A stretch of 64,000 nt of DNA, from assembly GCF_000716435.1 (NCBI RefSeq), contig NZ_JNWO01000001.1:434001-498000 (forward strand), written 5' to 3'. Shown here one piece after another: positions 43,863 to 52,244 of the stretch. The stretch's first letter is position 1. Each line of letters opens with the position of its first letter. The notes under the pieces are model-generated. The model ran no database searches. It worked only from the letters and a program-made list of their open reading frames with translations, and was not told the DNA's origin. The DNA comes from Streptomyces xylophagus (GTDB lineage Bacteria; Actinomycetota; Actinomycetes; Streptomycetales; Streptomycetaceae). A program made the translations under genes and the position numbers.

Positions 43863-44672
43863 ATGCCGGCTATCGGCTTGCAGCTGTACACGTTGATGAA
43901 CGTCCTGGAGGACCGTCCCGCCACGCTCGCCAGGATCGCCGACCTCGGGGTGACCTCGGTGGAGCCCTTCCGCCTCGGCCGCAACGAACTGACCCGCGCC
44001 GCGCGCCTGGCCGAGGCACGCTCTCTGAAGGCCGACATCGACGCCGCCGGTCTCACCGTCTCCTCCACCCACGCCCGGCTGCCCGACGCGGAGGACCCCG
44101 GCTGGTTCTTCGAGGAGATGGCCGAGGCGGGCGTGCCCATCGCCATCGCCTCCACGCCCGAGGCACTCCCCGGATTCACCCGCGACGCCCTGGTCTCGGC
44201 CGACGGAGTGCGCCGGTACGCCGACCGGTTCAACGCCCTGGCCAAGGCCGCGGCGGTGCACGGCCTGCGGGTCGGCTACCACAACCACTACTGGGAGTGG
44301 ACCCCGCTCGACGACGGCCGCTACGGCTACGACGTGCTGTGGGACGCCCTCGACCCGTCGATCGTCGCCGAGGTCGACCTCTACTGGGCACAGGCCGCCG
44401 GTCAGGTCCCCGCCGACGTGGTCGCCCGGCTCGGCGAACGCGTCGAGCTCGTCCACGTCAAGGACGGCCCGGCGGTACGCGGCGAACCCCAAGTCGCCGC
44501 CGGGCAGGGCTCGGTGGCCCTGGCCGACGCCCTCGACGCCGGCCTGGACACGATCCGGGTGCACATCATCGAGGCGGACGGGATCGCCGAAGGGGCCGAC
44601 ATCTTCGACCTGGTGGCGGAGAGCGTGGCCTGGCTGAAGGAGCGGCAGGGGGTGAGCGTCGAGGCGTCATGA
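43863..44672 (+). CDS. Sugar phosphate isomerase/epimerase (TIM barrel)
   Basis: 269 residues of the IolE/hydroxypyruvate-isomerase-like barrel: IGLQLYTLMNVLEDRPATLA, GYHNHYWEWTPL, AEVDLYWAQAAG, HVKDGPA. Metal-binding Glu/His/Asp positions are present. It lies 30 bp after the MalG-type permease, so it is probably in the same operon and acts on the imported sugar together with the two dehydrogenases. Confidence 0.9.
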   Translation: MPAIGLQLYTLMNVLEDRPATLARIADLGVTSVEPFRLGRNELTRAARLAEARSLKADIDAAGLTVSSTHARLPDAEDPGWFFEEMAEAGVPIAIASTPEALPGFTRDALVSADGVRRYADRFNALAKAAAVHGLRVGYHNHYWEWTPLDDGRYGYDVLWDALDPSIVAEVDLYWAQAAGQVPADVVARLGERVELVHVKDGPAVRGEPQVAAGQGSVALADALDAGLDTIRVHIIEADGIAEGADIFDLVAESVAWLKERQGVSVEAS

Positions 44673-45195
44673 CGGGCCGTCGGCGGTCACTCCCCGGGGC
44701 GTACGTAGCGACCACCGACGCGGTCCCGGGCAGCAGGATCGCGTCGGCCGGTTCGCTCTCGCGACAGGCCGGGCCGCCGCGAACCGGCTCCCCTATGCGT
44801 GGCCGACGGTCGCGCGGACCCGGGTGCCTGACCGGTCCACGTGCTGGGAGGTCAATACGGTCCTCGACTCCGACGGGCAGGTGACCGCCGCGCGGGGTCG
44901 AGACGAGGCTGTCTGCCGCCTTCGGCGCGCTGTGTGCCGGAGAACTGGGACAACTCGCCGGGCAGGACGACTCGTTGGCCCGGTGACGGCGCTCGGCCGA
45001 CGTGGCCTCAGGGCTTCCAGGGCACTTGGTAGTACTGGCAGCCGGTGTGGGAGTTGCACCTGTTCCAGCGGCCGCTGTGCAGCACGCCGGCCTTGAACAG
45101 CTGTGTGTGGCCGAGGGCGAAACGCAACACTGTCGAGCGGGCCATCAACAAGCTCAAGCACGTTCGGGCGGTTGCCACTAGGCATAAACGCCCAA
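44673..45195. other. Decayed region with gene fragments and IS remnant
   Basis: 523 bp without an intact gene. At 44780-44990 plausible coding appears in two different frames (WEVNTVLDSDGQVTAARGR, then SAAFGALCAGELGQLAGQ), as expected of a frameshifted remnant. On the minus strand at 45008-45100 a Cys-containing tail (RWNRCNSHTGCQYYQVPWKP) ends in a stop but has no head. A transposase fragment follows at about 45118-45190. It looks like an insertion and decay site. Confidence 0.5.
45105..45190 (+). mobile_element. IS5-family transposase C-terminal remnant
   Basis: The forward frame encodes RNTVERAINKLKHVRAVATR (about 45123-45182), the characteristic region before the end of IS5-type DDE transposases (the Glu of the DDE triad in VER). 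No start, no upstream catalytic Asp residues and no clear terminal repeats are present, so only a fragment remains. Confidence 0.6.
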
Positions 45196-45543
45196 CTATC
45201 CCGCGAGCCTGCGCCTCCGGGTAGTAACCACGACGATGCCCATCCCCACCGTTCCATACAGGGTGAACAACGTTCCCTGCTGGTAGAGGCTCCGCCGTTT
45301 CAGCTCTCGGCCGAACGTCACTTGCTCGTACGTGCTCGTGCCGATCGAGCGGCCTGTGCCAGTGTCGTAAGAGAGCTCGCACCTGTCGCCACGCCTCATG
45401 GGATCGGGATGAGACTCCCCGTCCTCGCCCAGAAGGAGCCCAGGGCAGTAGGCCCCGTAGGCCGATCCGGCTCTCAGCAGTGACACCAGCCCCCACAGCA
45501 GCGGAATCAGGAACAGGACGAGTAACACCACTTTCAATCGCAC
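45196..45543 (-). CDS. Small two-helix membrane protein
   Basis: 115 residues. Membrane segment 1 is at residues 4-23 (KVVLLVLFLIPLLWGLVSLL), and a second at about 90-107 (GTLFTLYGTVGMGIVVVTT) precedes an Arg cluster. The loop between them has two Cys (AYCPG, DRCEL) and probably lies outside. AGGGTGA upstream supports the GTG at 45543. Codon 7 is TTA (45523-45525), so expression may need bldA. No family recognised. Its start overlaps the first codons of the divergent sigma-factor frame. Confidence 0.65.
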   Translation of the reverse strand: MRLKVVLLVLFLIPLLWGLVSLLRAGSAYGAYCPGLLLGEDGESHPDPMRRGDRCELSYDTGTGRSIGTSTYEQVTFGRELKRRSLYQQGTLFTLYGTVGMGIVVVTTRRRRLAG

Positions 45544-46343
45544 GGCGTCACCCTAATGGGGCGGGCCCGCGAGGAGGTCCGCACGACGACGCTCCCCGCA
45601 CGGCCGCCGCTTTCGCGCGCCTCTCCCACCTGCCCGCCGGACCCGAACGGGACGCCCTGCGCGACGAACTCGTCCGCGCCTGGCTCCCGATGTCGGAACG
45701 TATCGCCGGCCGCTTCCGGGGAAAGGGCGAGCCCTACGAGGACTTGCGCCAGGTCGCGGCACTCGGCCTGGTCAAGGCCGGCGACGGCTACGACCCCGAC
45801 CGCGGCCACGCCTTCGAGAGCTACGCCGTCCCGACCGTCACCGGCGAGATCAAACGCCACTTCCGCGACCACATGTGGGCCCTGCACGTCCCGCGGCGCG
45901 TCCAGGAACTCCGCAACCGGGTGCGCGTCGCCCTGCGGGACCTGGCCGGAACGGGTTCGGACCGGCGTCCCAACATCGCCGAGATCGCCGAGTACGCGCG
46001 GCTGAGCGAGGAGGACGTACGCGCCGGTCTGGAGGCGCTGGACAGTTTCACCGCGCTCTCGCTGGACGCCGAGACACCCGGTGAGGATACCGGTATGACG
46101 CTCGCCGGGGTCCTGGGGGAGTGGGACGCCGGATTCGACCTGGTCGTCGACCGCGAGGCGGTGAAGCCTGCCCTGAGGACGCTCCCCGAGTGCGAGCGCA
46201 CCATCCTCTATCTGCGCTTCTTCCGGGGCATGACCCAGAGCTGCATAGCCGAGCGACTCGGCGTCTCCCAGATGCACGTCTCCCGGCTGATCAGCAACTC
46301 CTGCGCCGCCGTGCGCGAACGCGTGCTGACCGACGCCGCCTAG
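45480..46343 (+). CDS. SigB/SigF-type RNA polymerase sigma factor
   Basis: About 287 residues. Region 2 is EDLRQVAALGLVKAGDGYDP and HAFESYAVPTVTGEIKRHFR; region 3 is HVPRRVQELRN; region 4 is LPECERTILYLRFFRGMTQS and RLGVSQMHVSRL. This is the Streptomyces SigB/F/G family of stress and sporulation sigma factors, normally held by anti-sigma/anti-anti-sigma pairs. The start is uncertain: the GTG at 45480 is the only in-frame start but has no ribosome-binding site and overlaps the divergent gene. The RsbU-type phosphatases nearby fit its control. Confidence 0.88.
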   Translation: MTPAPTAAESGTGRVTPLSIARRHPNGAGPRGGPHDDAPRTAAAFARLSHLPAGPERDALRDELVRAWLPMSERIAGRFRGKGEPYEDLRQVAALGLVKAGDGYDPDRGHAFESYAVPTVTGEIKRHFRDHMWALHVPRRVQELRNRVRVALRDLAGTGSDRRPNIAEIAEYARLSEEDVRAGLEALDSFTALSLDAETPGEDTGMTLAGVLGEWDAGFDLVVDREAVKPALRTLPECERTILYLRFFRGMTQSCIAERLGVSQMHVSRLISNSCAAVRERVLTDAA

Positions 46344-46512
46344 CGCGCCGGAGCGATGGGGGAGGGGATTCCTCACCGACTCCCGGCTGCCCGTCGTACC
46401 CTCAACAACGTTGAATACAGGGTGCGTTGGGCGGTTCCGCGCACGGTCGTGCGGAGTGCGTACGGGACGTCCCGGCGTACCGGTATGCTCTCGACTGTTG
46501 TCTGACGGCAAC

Positions 46513-46518
46513 TATAGT
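46513..46518 (+). promoter_or_regulatory. Probable -10 element of the REC-PP2C gene
   Basis: TATAGT at 46513-46518 with TCGACT 16 bp upstream (46491-46496), 33 bp ahead of the ATG. A good -10 and a moderate -35 for the vegetative sigma factor. Confidence 0.4.
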
Positions 46519-46551
46519 CGCGGGAGAGCGTGCGGTGGGGAGGGCAGGGCC

Positions 46552-47778
46552 ATGGTGGTGCCACAGCCGCGGGCCGACGACCTGCTGTCGATGGGCGGTG
46601 AAGGGGCCGGCCCGGAGACATGGGTGGCCTGGCAGCCCGCCGTCCTGCTGGTCGAGGACGACGCCGGTGACGCCCTGCTGGTGGAGGAACTGGTTGCCGA
46701 CAGCGCGCTGAAGATACGTCTGCAGTGGGTGCGGTCGATGGCCGAGGCCGCCGAGGTGCTCGCGGCCGACGTGCCGGACTGTGTCCTGCTCGACCTGCAC
46801 CTGCCGGACGCCCAGGGTCTCGAGGCGCTCTCCCGGGTACGCGCGGGCGCCGAGCGGGCCGCTGTCGTGGTCCTCACCGGCCTCGCCGAGGAGGAGACCG
46901 GACTGGCCGCCGTCGCCGCCGGCGCGCAGGACTACCTGGTCAAGGGCCGGGTCGAACCGGGCCTCTTCGGACGGGCCGTGCGCTACGCGATCCAGCGCAA
47001 GCAGGCCGAGCGCGCCGCGGTCGCACTCCAGGCCGGCCGCATGCAGGCCCAGGAGAACGCCCGCCTGGAACGGGGCCTGCTGCCCCGACCCCTGCTGCGC
47101 GGCGAGGGCGTGGAAGCGGTGGCCCGCTACCGCCCCGGACGCGCCCAGGCGCTGCTCGGCGGCGACTTCTACGACATCGTGCAGAGCGTCGACGGCACGG
47201 TCCACGCGGTGGTCGGTGATGTGTCCGGGCACGGGCCCGACGAAGCAGCCCTCGGCGTCGCCCTGCGGATCGCCTGGCGCACGCTGGTACTCAGCGGTGT
47301 CACGGGCGCCGAACAGGCGGCACGCCTTGAGGAACTCCTGGTCGCCGAGCGCATCCGGAGCGAGGTCTTCGCCACCTTCGTCAGCCTCACCGCCGCCCCC
47401 GGCGAACGCACGGCCCGCGTCGTGCGGGCCGGCCACCACGGACTGCTGATCCGGGCCGGCGGTGGCGTGGAGTGGGTGGAGGTACCCGGCGGCCCGGCCC
47501 TGGGCGTCGTCCCCGGCCACGGGGACTGGCCGGTCGCCGAACTGTCCGTACCGACGGGCGCCGCCGTGGTCCTGTTCACCGACGGCCTGTTCGAGGGGCA
47601 CGTCGGGCGAGGCTCGGAGCGCCTCGGCGAGGACGGGCTGCTACGGCTCGCACGCGAGCGGGCCGCACTGGCACCGGAGCCGTTCGTCGACGAACTGATC
47701 GCCTGCGCCGAGAGCCTGGCCGAGACACGCGGCGGCCTGGCCGACGACGTGGCCGTGATGCACCTGGGCTGGACATGA
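46552..47778 (+). CDS. Response regulator with PP2C phosphatase output (RsbU-like)
   Basis: 408 residues. The receiver domain (30-150) has acidic pocket EDD at 35-37, phospho-acceptor Asp81 (LLDLHLPD) and the Lys in DYLVKG. A coiled linker follows, then a SpoIIE/RsbU-type PP2C with intact metal motifs GGDFYD (203-208), GDVSGHG (222-228), FTDGLFEG and LADDVAVM. It probably dephosphorylates an anti-anti-sigma factor when phosphorylated. The ATG at 46552 is preferred because it follows a GGGAGGGCAGGG stretch. It sits between the SigB-type sigma gene and a histidine kinase. Confidence 0.9.
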   Translation: MVVPQPRADDLLSMGGEGAGPETWVAWQPAVLLVEDDAGDALLVEELVADSALKIRLQWVRSMAEAAEVLAADVPDCVLLDLHLPDAQGLEALSRVRAGAERAAVVVLTGLAEEETGLAAVAAGAQDYLVKGRVEPGLFGRAVRYAIQRKQAERAAVALQAGRMQAQENARLERGLLPRPLLRGEGVEAVARYRPGRAQALLGGDFYDIVQSVDGTVHAVVGDVSGHGPDEAALGVALRIAWRTLVLSGVTGAEQAARLEELLVAERIRSEVFATFVSLTAAPGERTARVVRAGHHGLLIRAGGGVEWVEVPGGPALGVVPGHGDWPVAELSVPTGAAVVLFTDGLFEGHVGRGSERLGEDGLLRLARERAALAPEPFVDELIACAESLAETRGGLADDVAVMHLGWT

Positions 47779-47866
47779 AGCGGCAGCTGCCCCGGACGTG
47801 ATTCACCGCGCCGGAATCGAGCAGGTGGGACGAGAGGATGTCGGGACGAGACGAACGGTGAGGGAC

Positions 47867-49498
47867 ATGGCGGGCGGAACGGGGATCGGGCGCCGACTGA
47901 CGGTGCAGGGATGGTTCTTCCTGGCGCTGTCGCTCATGGTGCTGCTGGTGGTGATCGGCTCCGCGGTCGGCGCGAACCTGCTGAGCCAGACGGCCCGGGT
48001 CACCGACGATCTGCTGCTCCGGGTCCAGCCCTCCCAGACCGAGGCGTACCGACTGCAGGCCGCCCTGGTCAACCAGGAGACCGGCATCCGCGGCTACGCG
48101 ATCGCCGCCGACAAGCAGTTCCTCGCCCCCTACACCAGCGGCAAGAAGGACGAGGCCCACTCGGCCGCCCGCCTGCGCGCACAACTCCACGACCGGCCCG
48201 ACCTGCTCGCCGATCTGCGGGCGGTGGAGCGCGGGGCCGCCGCCTGGCGACAGGACTACGCCGAACCCCTCGCCGCCGCCGTCACCCCCGGCCGGCCGCA
48301 CGCCGTCGACCAGGCCACCGTGGACAGCGGCAAGCACGAGTTCGACCACCTGCGCGTCCTCTGGGCGAAGCAGAACGCCGACCTCGCGAAAGCCGTCAAG
48401 GAGGGCCGGGCTCACCTCGCCCACCAGCGGACGGTACGCAACACCGTCCTGAGCGGCATGGTCGCCGCCTTCCTGCTCACCGGCCTCGCCCTCGCCGTAC
48501 TCGTACGACTGCTCGTGACCCGGCCCCTGGAGTCGCTGAGCAAGGCGTCGGAACAGGTCGCGGCGGGCGACTTCGCGCACCACATCACCGGGGACGGCCC
48601 GGCCGACCTCACCGCCGTGGCCGGAGCCGTCGAGGGCATGCGCAGACGGATCGTGGCCGAACTCGACGCCTCCCGCGACCAGGAGGAGGTGCTCAGCCGA
48701 CAGGCCGCCGAGCTGGACGCCCAGGCGGTCGAACTGCGCCGGTCCAACGCCGAGTTGGAGCAGTTCGCCTATGTCGCCTCGCACGACCTCCAGGAGCCGC
48801 TGCGCAAGGTCGCCTCGTTCTGCCAGCTGCTGGAGAAACGGTACGGCGATCAACTCGACGACCGCGGGCTGCAGTACATCGACTTCGCAGTCGACGGCGC
48901 CAAACGCATGCAGGTCCTCATCAACGACCTGCTCACCTTCTCCCGCGTCGGACGCCTCGACGACACCCGGGAGCCGGTCGGCCTCGGCCCGGCGCTGGAC
49001 AAGGCGCTGCGGAACCTCGCGGCGGCCGTCGAGGAGTCGGACGCCCGCATCGACCGGCCCGGGACCATGCCAGAGATCGTCGGCGACCCGACACTGCTGA
49101 CGATGCTCTGGCAGAACCTCGTGGGCAACGCCCTGAAGTTCCGCCACCCGGACCGCGCCCCGCACGTGACCGTCACCTGCGACCCCGACCCGGAGAACCC
49201 CGAGATGTGGCGCCTGTGCGTCACCGACAACGGGATCGGCATCCCCGAGGAGTTCACCGACAAGGTCTTCGTCATCTTCCAACGACTGCACAGCCGCGAT
49301 GCCTACGGCGGCACCGGCATCGGCCTCGCCCTCTGCAAGAAGATCGTCGAACACCACGGCGGCCGGATCTGGATCGACACCGGCGTCGCCGAGGGCACCC
49401 GCTTCTGCTTCACGCTCCCGGTCGCCGAGGAAGCCGTAGAAGCGACTGAAGCTGCCGGCGGCACCGACACCCCCACAGACGAGAAGGCGCTGACATGA
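47867..49498 (+). CDS. Membrane histidine kinase with CHASE3-type sensor
   Basis: About 543 residues. TM1 at ~16-37 (GWFFLALSLMVLLVVIGSAV), an extracytoplasmic CHASE3-like helical domain (NQETGIRGYAIAADKQFLAP), TM2 (SGMVAAFLLTGLALAVLV), HAMP, then HisKA with the His in YVASHDLQEPLRKVASF and a HATPase (NLVGNALKF, DNGIGIP, GTGIGLALCKKIVE). The kinase core is of the bacteriophytochrome-like group. A GTG at 47798 is an alternative start. The stop overlaps the response-regulator ATG by 4 bp. Confidence 0.9.
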   Translation: MAGGTGIGRRLTVQGWFFLALSLMVLLVVIGSAVGANLLSQTARVTDDLLLRVQPSQTEAYRLQAALVNQETGIRGYAIAADKQFLAPYTSGKKDEAHSAARLRAQLHDRPDLLADLRAVERGAAAWRQDYAEPLAAAVTPGRPHAVDQATVDSGKHEFDHLRVLWAKQNADLAKAVKEGRAHLAHQRTVRNTVLSGMVAAFLLTGLALAVLVRLLVTRPLESLSKASEQVAAGDFAHHITGDGPADLTAVAGAVEGMRRRIVAELDASRDQEEVLSRQAAELDAQAVELRRSNAELEQFAYVASHDLQEPLRKVASFCQLLEKRYGDQLDDRGLQYIDFAVDGAKRMQVLINDLLTFSRVGRLDDTREPVGLGPALDKALRNLAAAVEESDARIDRPGTMPEIVGDPTLLTMLWQNLVGNALKFRHPDRAPHVTVTCDPDPENPEMWRLCVTDNGIGIPEEFTDKVFVIFQRLHSRDAYGGTGIGLALCKKIVEHHGGRIWIDTGVAEGTRFCFTLPVAEEAVEATEAAGGTDTPTDEKALT

Positions 49499-49959
49499 AC
49501 CTCCCTGACGCGACCCCGATCGACGTCCTCCTCGTCGAGGACGACCCGGGCGACGAACTGATGACGCGGGAAGCCTTCGAGGACAACAAGATCGGCAACA
49601 CCCTCCACGTCGTCCGGGACGGCGAGGAGGCGCTCGACTTCCTCTACAAGCGCGGCGACCACACCGATGCCCCGCGACCCGACCTCATCCTCCTCGACCT
49701 CATCCTCCTCGACCTCAATCTCCCGAAGTACGACGGCCGCCAGGTCCTGGAGAAGATCAAGTCCGACGAGGACTTGTCACACATCCCCGTCGTCGTCCTG
49801 ACCACCTCGTCGGCCGAGGAGGACATCCTCCGCAGCTACAAACTGCACGCCAACGCCTACGTCACCAAGCCGGTCGACCTCGACCAGTTCATCGCCGCGG
49901 TCCGGCAGATCGACGACTTCTTCGTGCAGGTCGTCCGTCTGCCCCACCGTTCAGGCTGA
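49495..49959 (+). CDS. Rcp1-like single-domain response regulator with duplicated strand
   Basis: 154-residue stand-alone receiver of the Rcp1 type, the usual partner of phytochrome-like kinases. It has acidic residues EDD (15-17), phospho-acceptor Asp73 (LLDLNLPKYDG), VLTTSSAEED and Lys in YVTKPVD. A 15-bp tandem duplication (49681-49695 and 49696-49710) inserts an extra LILLD ahead of the phospho-site, lengthening strand beta-3. Translationally coupled to the kinase. The insert may impair phosphorylation. Confidence 0.9.
   Translation: MNLPDATPIDVLLVEDDPGDELMTREAFEDNKIGNTLHVVRDGEEALDFLYKRGDHTDAPRPDLILLDLILLDLNLPKYDGRQVLEKIKSDEDLSHIPVVVLTTSSAEEDILRSYKLHANAYVTKPVDLDQFIAAVRQIDDFFVQVVRLPHRSG
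49681..49710 (+). repeat. 15-bp in-frame tandem duplication
   Basis: GACCTCATCCTCCTC occurs twice back to back (49681-49695, 49696-49710), followed by the related GACCTCAATCTCC. It adds five residues to the receiver domain just before the phospho-acceptor Asp. Confidence 0.9.
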
Positions 49960-50381
49960 GGGGGCCACCTGGTGGTGGTCGGACGAGATGTTCCGGCTGC
50001 TCGGACACGAACCCGACGCCGTCACACCCACCGCCAAGCTGCTGCGTGGGCACGTCCACCACGAGGACCAGGCCCGGCTCGACAGTGCCCTGGAGCACGG
50101 CAGGGCGACCTGCTTTCCCGCGGCGTACCGCCGACTCCGACATCGACCGGGCCCGCGCCTCGCAAGAGGACATCGATCTCGCGCGCGGCGTGCTCATGGC
50201 CCTCTACGGCATCGACGCGGACATCGCGATGCGCGTCCTGCGTCGGCACTCCCAGTACGCCAACATCAAACTCCGCGCGCTGGCCCAGTCCGTACGCGAG
50301 GCCGCGCCCACCGCACCCGGACGACCCCAGCACGACCTGCACCAGCGGGTCTCCGCGGTGCTGTACCCCAACCGAGACTGA
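49960..50381 (+). pseudogene. PAS-ANTAR regulator remnant
   Basis: Directly after the response-regulator stop, one frame encodes a PAS start (TWWWSDEMFRLLGHEPDAVT, on to about 50110). A different frame encodes an ANTAR RNA-binding domain (SQEDIDLARGVLMALYGID and RVLRRHSQYANIKLRALAQS) to a stop at 50381. About 40 codons of the PAS domain appear missing at the junction. An intact gene would be a PAS-ANTAR antiterminator. The ANTAR half could still be made from a start at 50046. Confidence 0.7.
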
Positions 50382-50492
50382 GCGGGCGTGCCTCCTCGCG
50401 TAGGTCGGCCGCTTGGGTGCCGGAATCTCGGGTAGAGCAACCCCATGAGCGGCGAATCACCACACTGCCGACTTCCGTGAGGTGTCGAACTC

Positions 50493-50975
50493 GTGGCAGC
50501 GCACGGTGAGGCGGACCAGGAACCGGCGCGGGCGGACGGCACGCACACCGCCGCAGGCCGGATCGCCGACGCCGTGGACGGCCTGGCCGACCTGTGGACC
50601 CTGGCGGCGGCCGAGGCGTCGGTACGGCTCTCTCCGCATCAACTGCGCGCGCTGCACGCCCTGGAGGCCGCACCGGGCGCGAATCTGACCCTGCTGGCCG
50701 ACCGGCTCGACGCCGGTCTGCCCACGGTGAGCCGCCTCTGCGACCGGCTGGAGGCGGCCGGGCTGCTGCTCAGGGACGCGGCACCGCACAACCGCCGGGA
50801 AATACGACTGAGCCTCACCGCCCACGGACGGGATGTGCTGGCGGAGGTGGCCGCACTCAGGTCCCGGACGCTGACAGAGGTCGTACGCGCCATGGAACCG
50901 GACGACCGCGCGGCGCTGGAGCGTGGCCTGCGGGCCTTCGCCACCGCGCACCGGACTGTCCGGCGCTCGCCGTGA
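50493..50975 (+). CDS. MarR-family regulator
   Basis: 160 residues: winged helix NLTLLADRLDAGLPTVSRLC followed by DRLEAAGLLLRDA and the wing RREIRLSLTAHGRDVL. The GTG at 50493 has GAGGTG upstream. It is a paralogue of the MarR gene at 53569 (same TVSRLCDRL / STSRLCDRL helix). The two flank a pair of divergently placed phosphatase genes. Confidence 0.88.
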   Translation: MAAHGEADQEPARADGTHTAAGRIADAVDGLADLWTLAAAEASVRLSPHQLRALHALEAAPGANLTLLADRLDAGLPTVSRLCDRLEAAGLLLRDAAPHNRREIRLSLTAHGRDVLAEVAALRSRTLTEVVRAMEPDDRAALERGLRAFATAHRTVRRSP

Positions 50976-50984
50976 GCCCGCGCC

Positions 50985-52178
50985 TCACGAGGTGGCGGGG
51001 TCGCGCCCGTTCCAGTCGAGGCAGACCACGGCGGCGTCGGCGGTCAGGTCCGTGCTGCCGAAGTGTTCGACCAGGCTCGCCACCACCGAGCGTGCGACCT
51101 CCTGAGGGGACTGCGTCGGCGCGGCGTCGAGGGCCCGGCGCAGTGCGTCCTCGCCGAACAGGACACCCTCCGGTGAACGGGTCCCGTGCACGCCGGTGCT
51201 CACCGCCACCAGCCGGTCCCCGGGCCGTACCGTGAAGATCTGCTCCTCGTACGCCGTCTCCTCGAACATGCCGAGCGGGAGCTGTGCCTCCAGTTCGATC
51301 TGCCGCACGGTGTCGCCGCGTCGGCGGTAGAGCCGTGGGGAGCCCGCGTCGACGGCGTGGACGGTGCCGGTCGCGAGGTCGAAGCGGAGCAGCAGGGTGG
51401 AGGCGTACGCCTTGCCGCCGAACTGGGCGTAGACGGCCTGATCGGCCAGGCGGGCCTGGTCGGCGAGGCCGACGCCGGCGCGGCGGGCGTTGCGCAGGGC
51501 GCCCACGGTGACGCTGGTGAGCAGGGAGGCGTCGATGCCGCGGCCCATGCCGTCGGTGACCGACAGGGTGAGCCGGCTGCCGTCGGTGCTCCAGTCGAAG
51601 TTGTCGCCGCCGACGGTGTAGGCGGGCTCAAGGTGGGCGCCGATCACGAACTCGGGGCGGTCGCAGCCGCGCCCCGGCAGGAGCTGCCACTGCATCTCGG
51701 CGGCCAGGGTGAGGCGCCGGGTGCGGCGGGCCAGGAGGTACAGATCGGTGTCGCGTTCCGCCGCGGCGATCTCGTGGCCCAGGGCGGTGGCGAACTCGGT
51801 GAGTGCGAGGACTCCGGCCGGATCGGCGCCCGCGGCGGGCAGGCGGACGGAGAGGATGCCGAGCCGGTCGCCGCGCACGGTGACGGGTAGGTGCACGGTG
51901 GCCGTGTCCTCGTCGGCCGGTTCCACGACGGGCGTCTGGGCGGTGAAGGCACGCCCCGCCGGGCCGTCGTAGGCGGACAAGGGGTCACCGCTGTCCGGCG
52001 GTGGGGTGACGGGCCGCAGCACCCGCAGGCCGTAGTCGGCGAGGAGCAGGGTGGCGTCCTGGGCCCGGGCACGGTCGGCGAGCAGGCGGCGGGCCGTCTC
52101 CACCAAGGCGTTGGGCGGGGCCGACCGCAACTCGCTCTCCACGGACGGGAGCGGCTCAGAGGTGCTCACGGCGTTCAC
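50985..52178 (-). CDS. SpoIIE/RsbU-type PP2C phosphatase with altered active site (copy A)
   Basis: 397 residues: an N-terminal GAF-like region to about 145, a linker with AEMQWQLLPGR, then a SpoIIE-type PP2C. GGDNFD (Asp192) and TDGMGRG (Asp209) are present, but the SDG motif reads STGV (Thr328 for Asp), and the terminal DDx motif reads ADA. One metal ligand appears lost. It is a tandem paralogue of the 52245-53408 gene. Possibly a weak phosphatase or a pseudo-enzyme partner controlling an anti-sigma switch. Confidence 0.86.
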   Translation of the reverse strand: MNAVSTSEPLPSVESELRSAPPNALVETARRLLADRARAQDATLLLADYGLRVLRPVTPPPDSGDPLSAYDGPAGRAFTAQTPVVEPADEDTATVHLPVTVRGDRLGILSVRLPAAGADPAGVLALTEFATALGHEIAAAERDTDLYLLARRTRRLTLAAEMQWQLLPGRGCDRPEFVIGAHLEPAYTVGGDNFDWSTDGSRLTLSVTDGMGRGIDASLLTSVTVGALRNARRAGVGLADQARLADQAVYAQFGGKAYASTLLLRFDLATGTVHAVDAGSPRLYRRRGDTVRQIELEAQLPLGMFEETAYEEQIFTVRPGDRLVAVSTGVHGTRSPEGVLFGEDALRRALDAAPTQSPQEVARSVVASLVEHFGSTDLTADAAVVCLDWNGRDPATS

Positions 52179-52244
52179 CCTTCCGGCTCAGTGTCTTCAC
52201 ACTAGCGCCACGTCCGCGAGTGCGGGGTACGCCGGTGCCGCACC

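Noticed and set aside
42972..44564. 530-codon minus-strand frame opposite the MalG-type permease and isomerase
   Set aside because: Gly/Glu/Val-rich shadow of two clear plus-strand genes, no start site or domain.
44780..44990. MazF/PemK-type toxin remnant
   Set aside because: The end of the fragment is only vaguely similar to such toxins, and the frame breaks in the middle, so no name is given.
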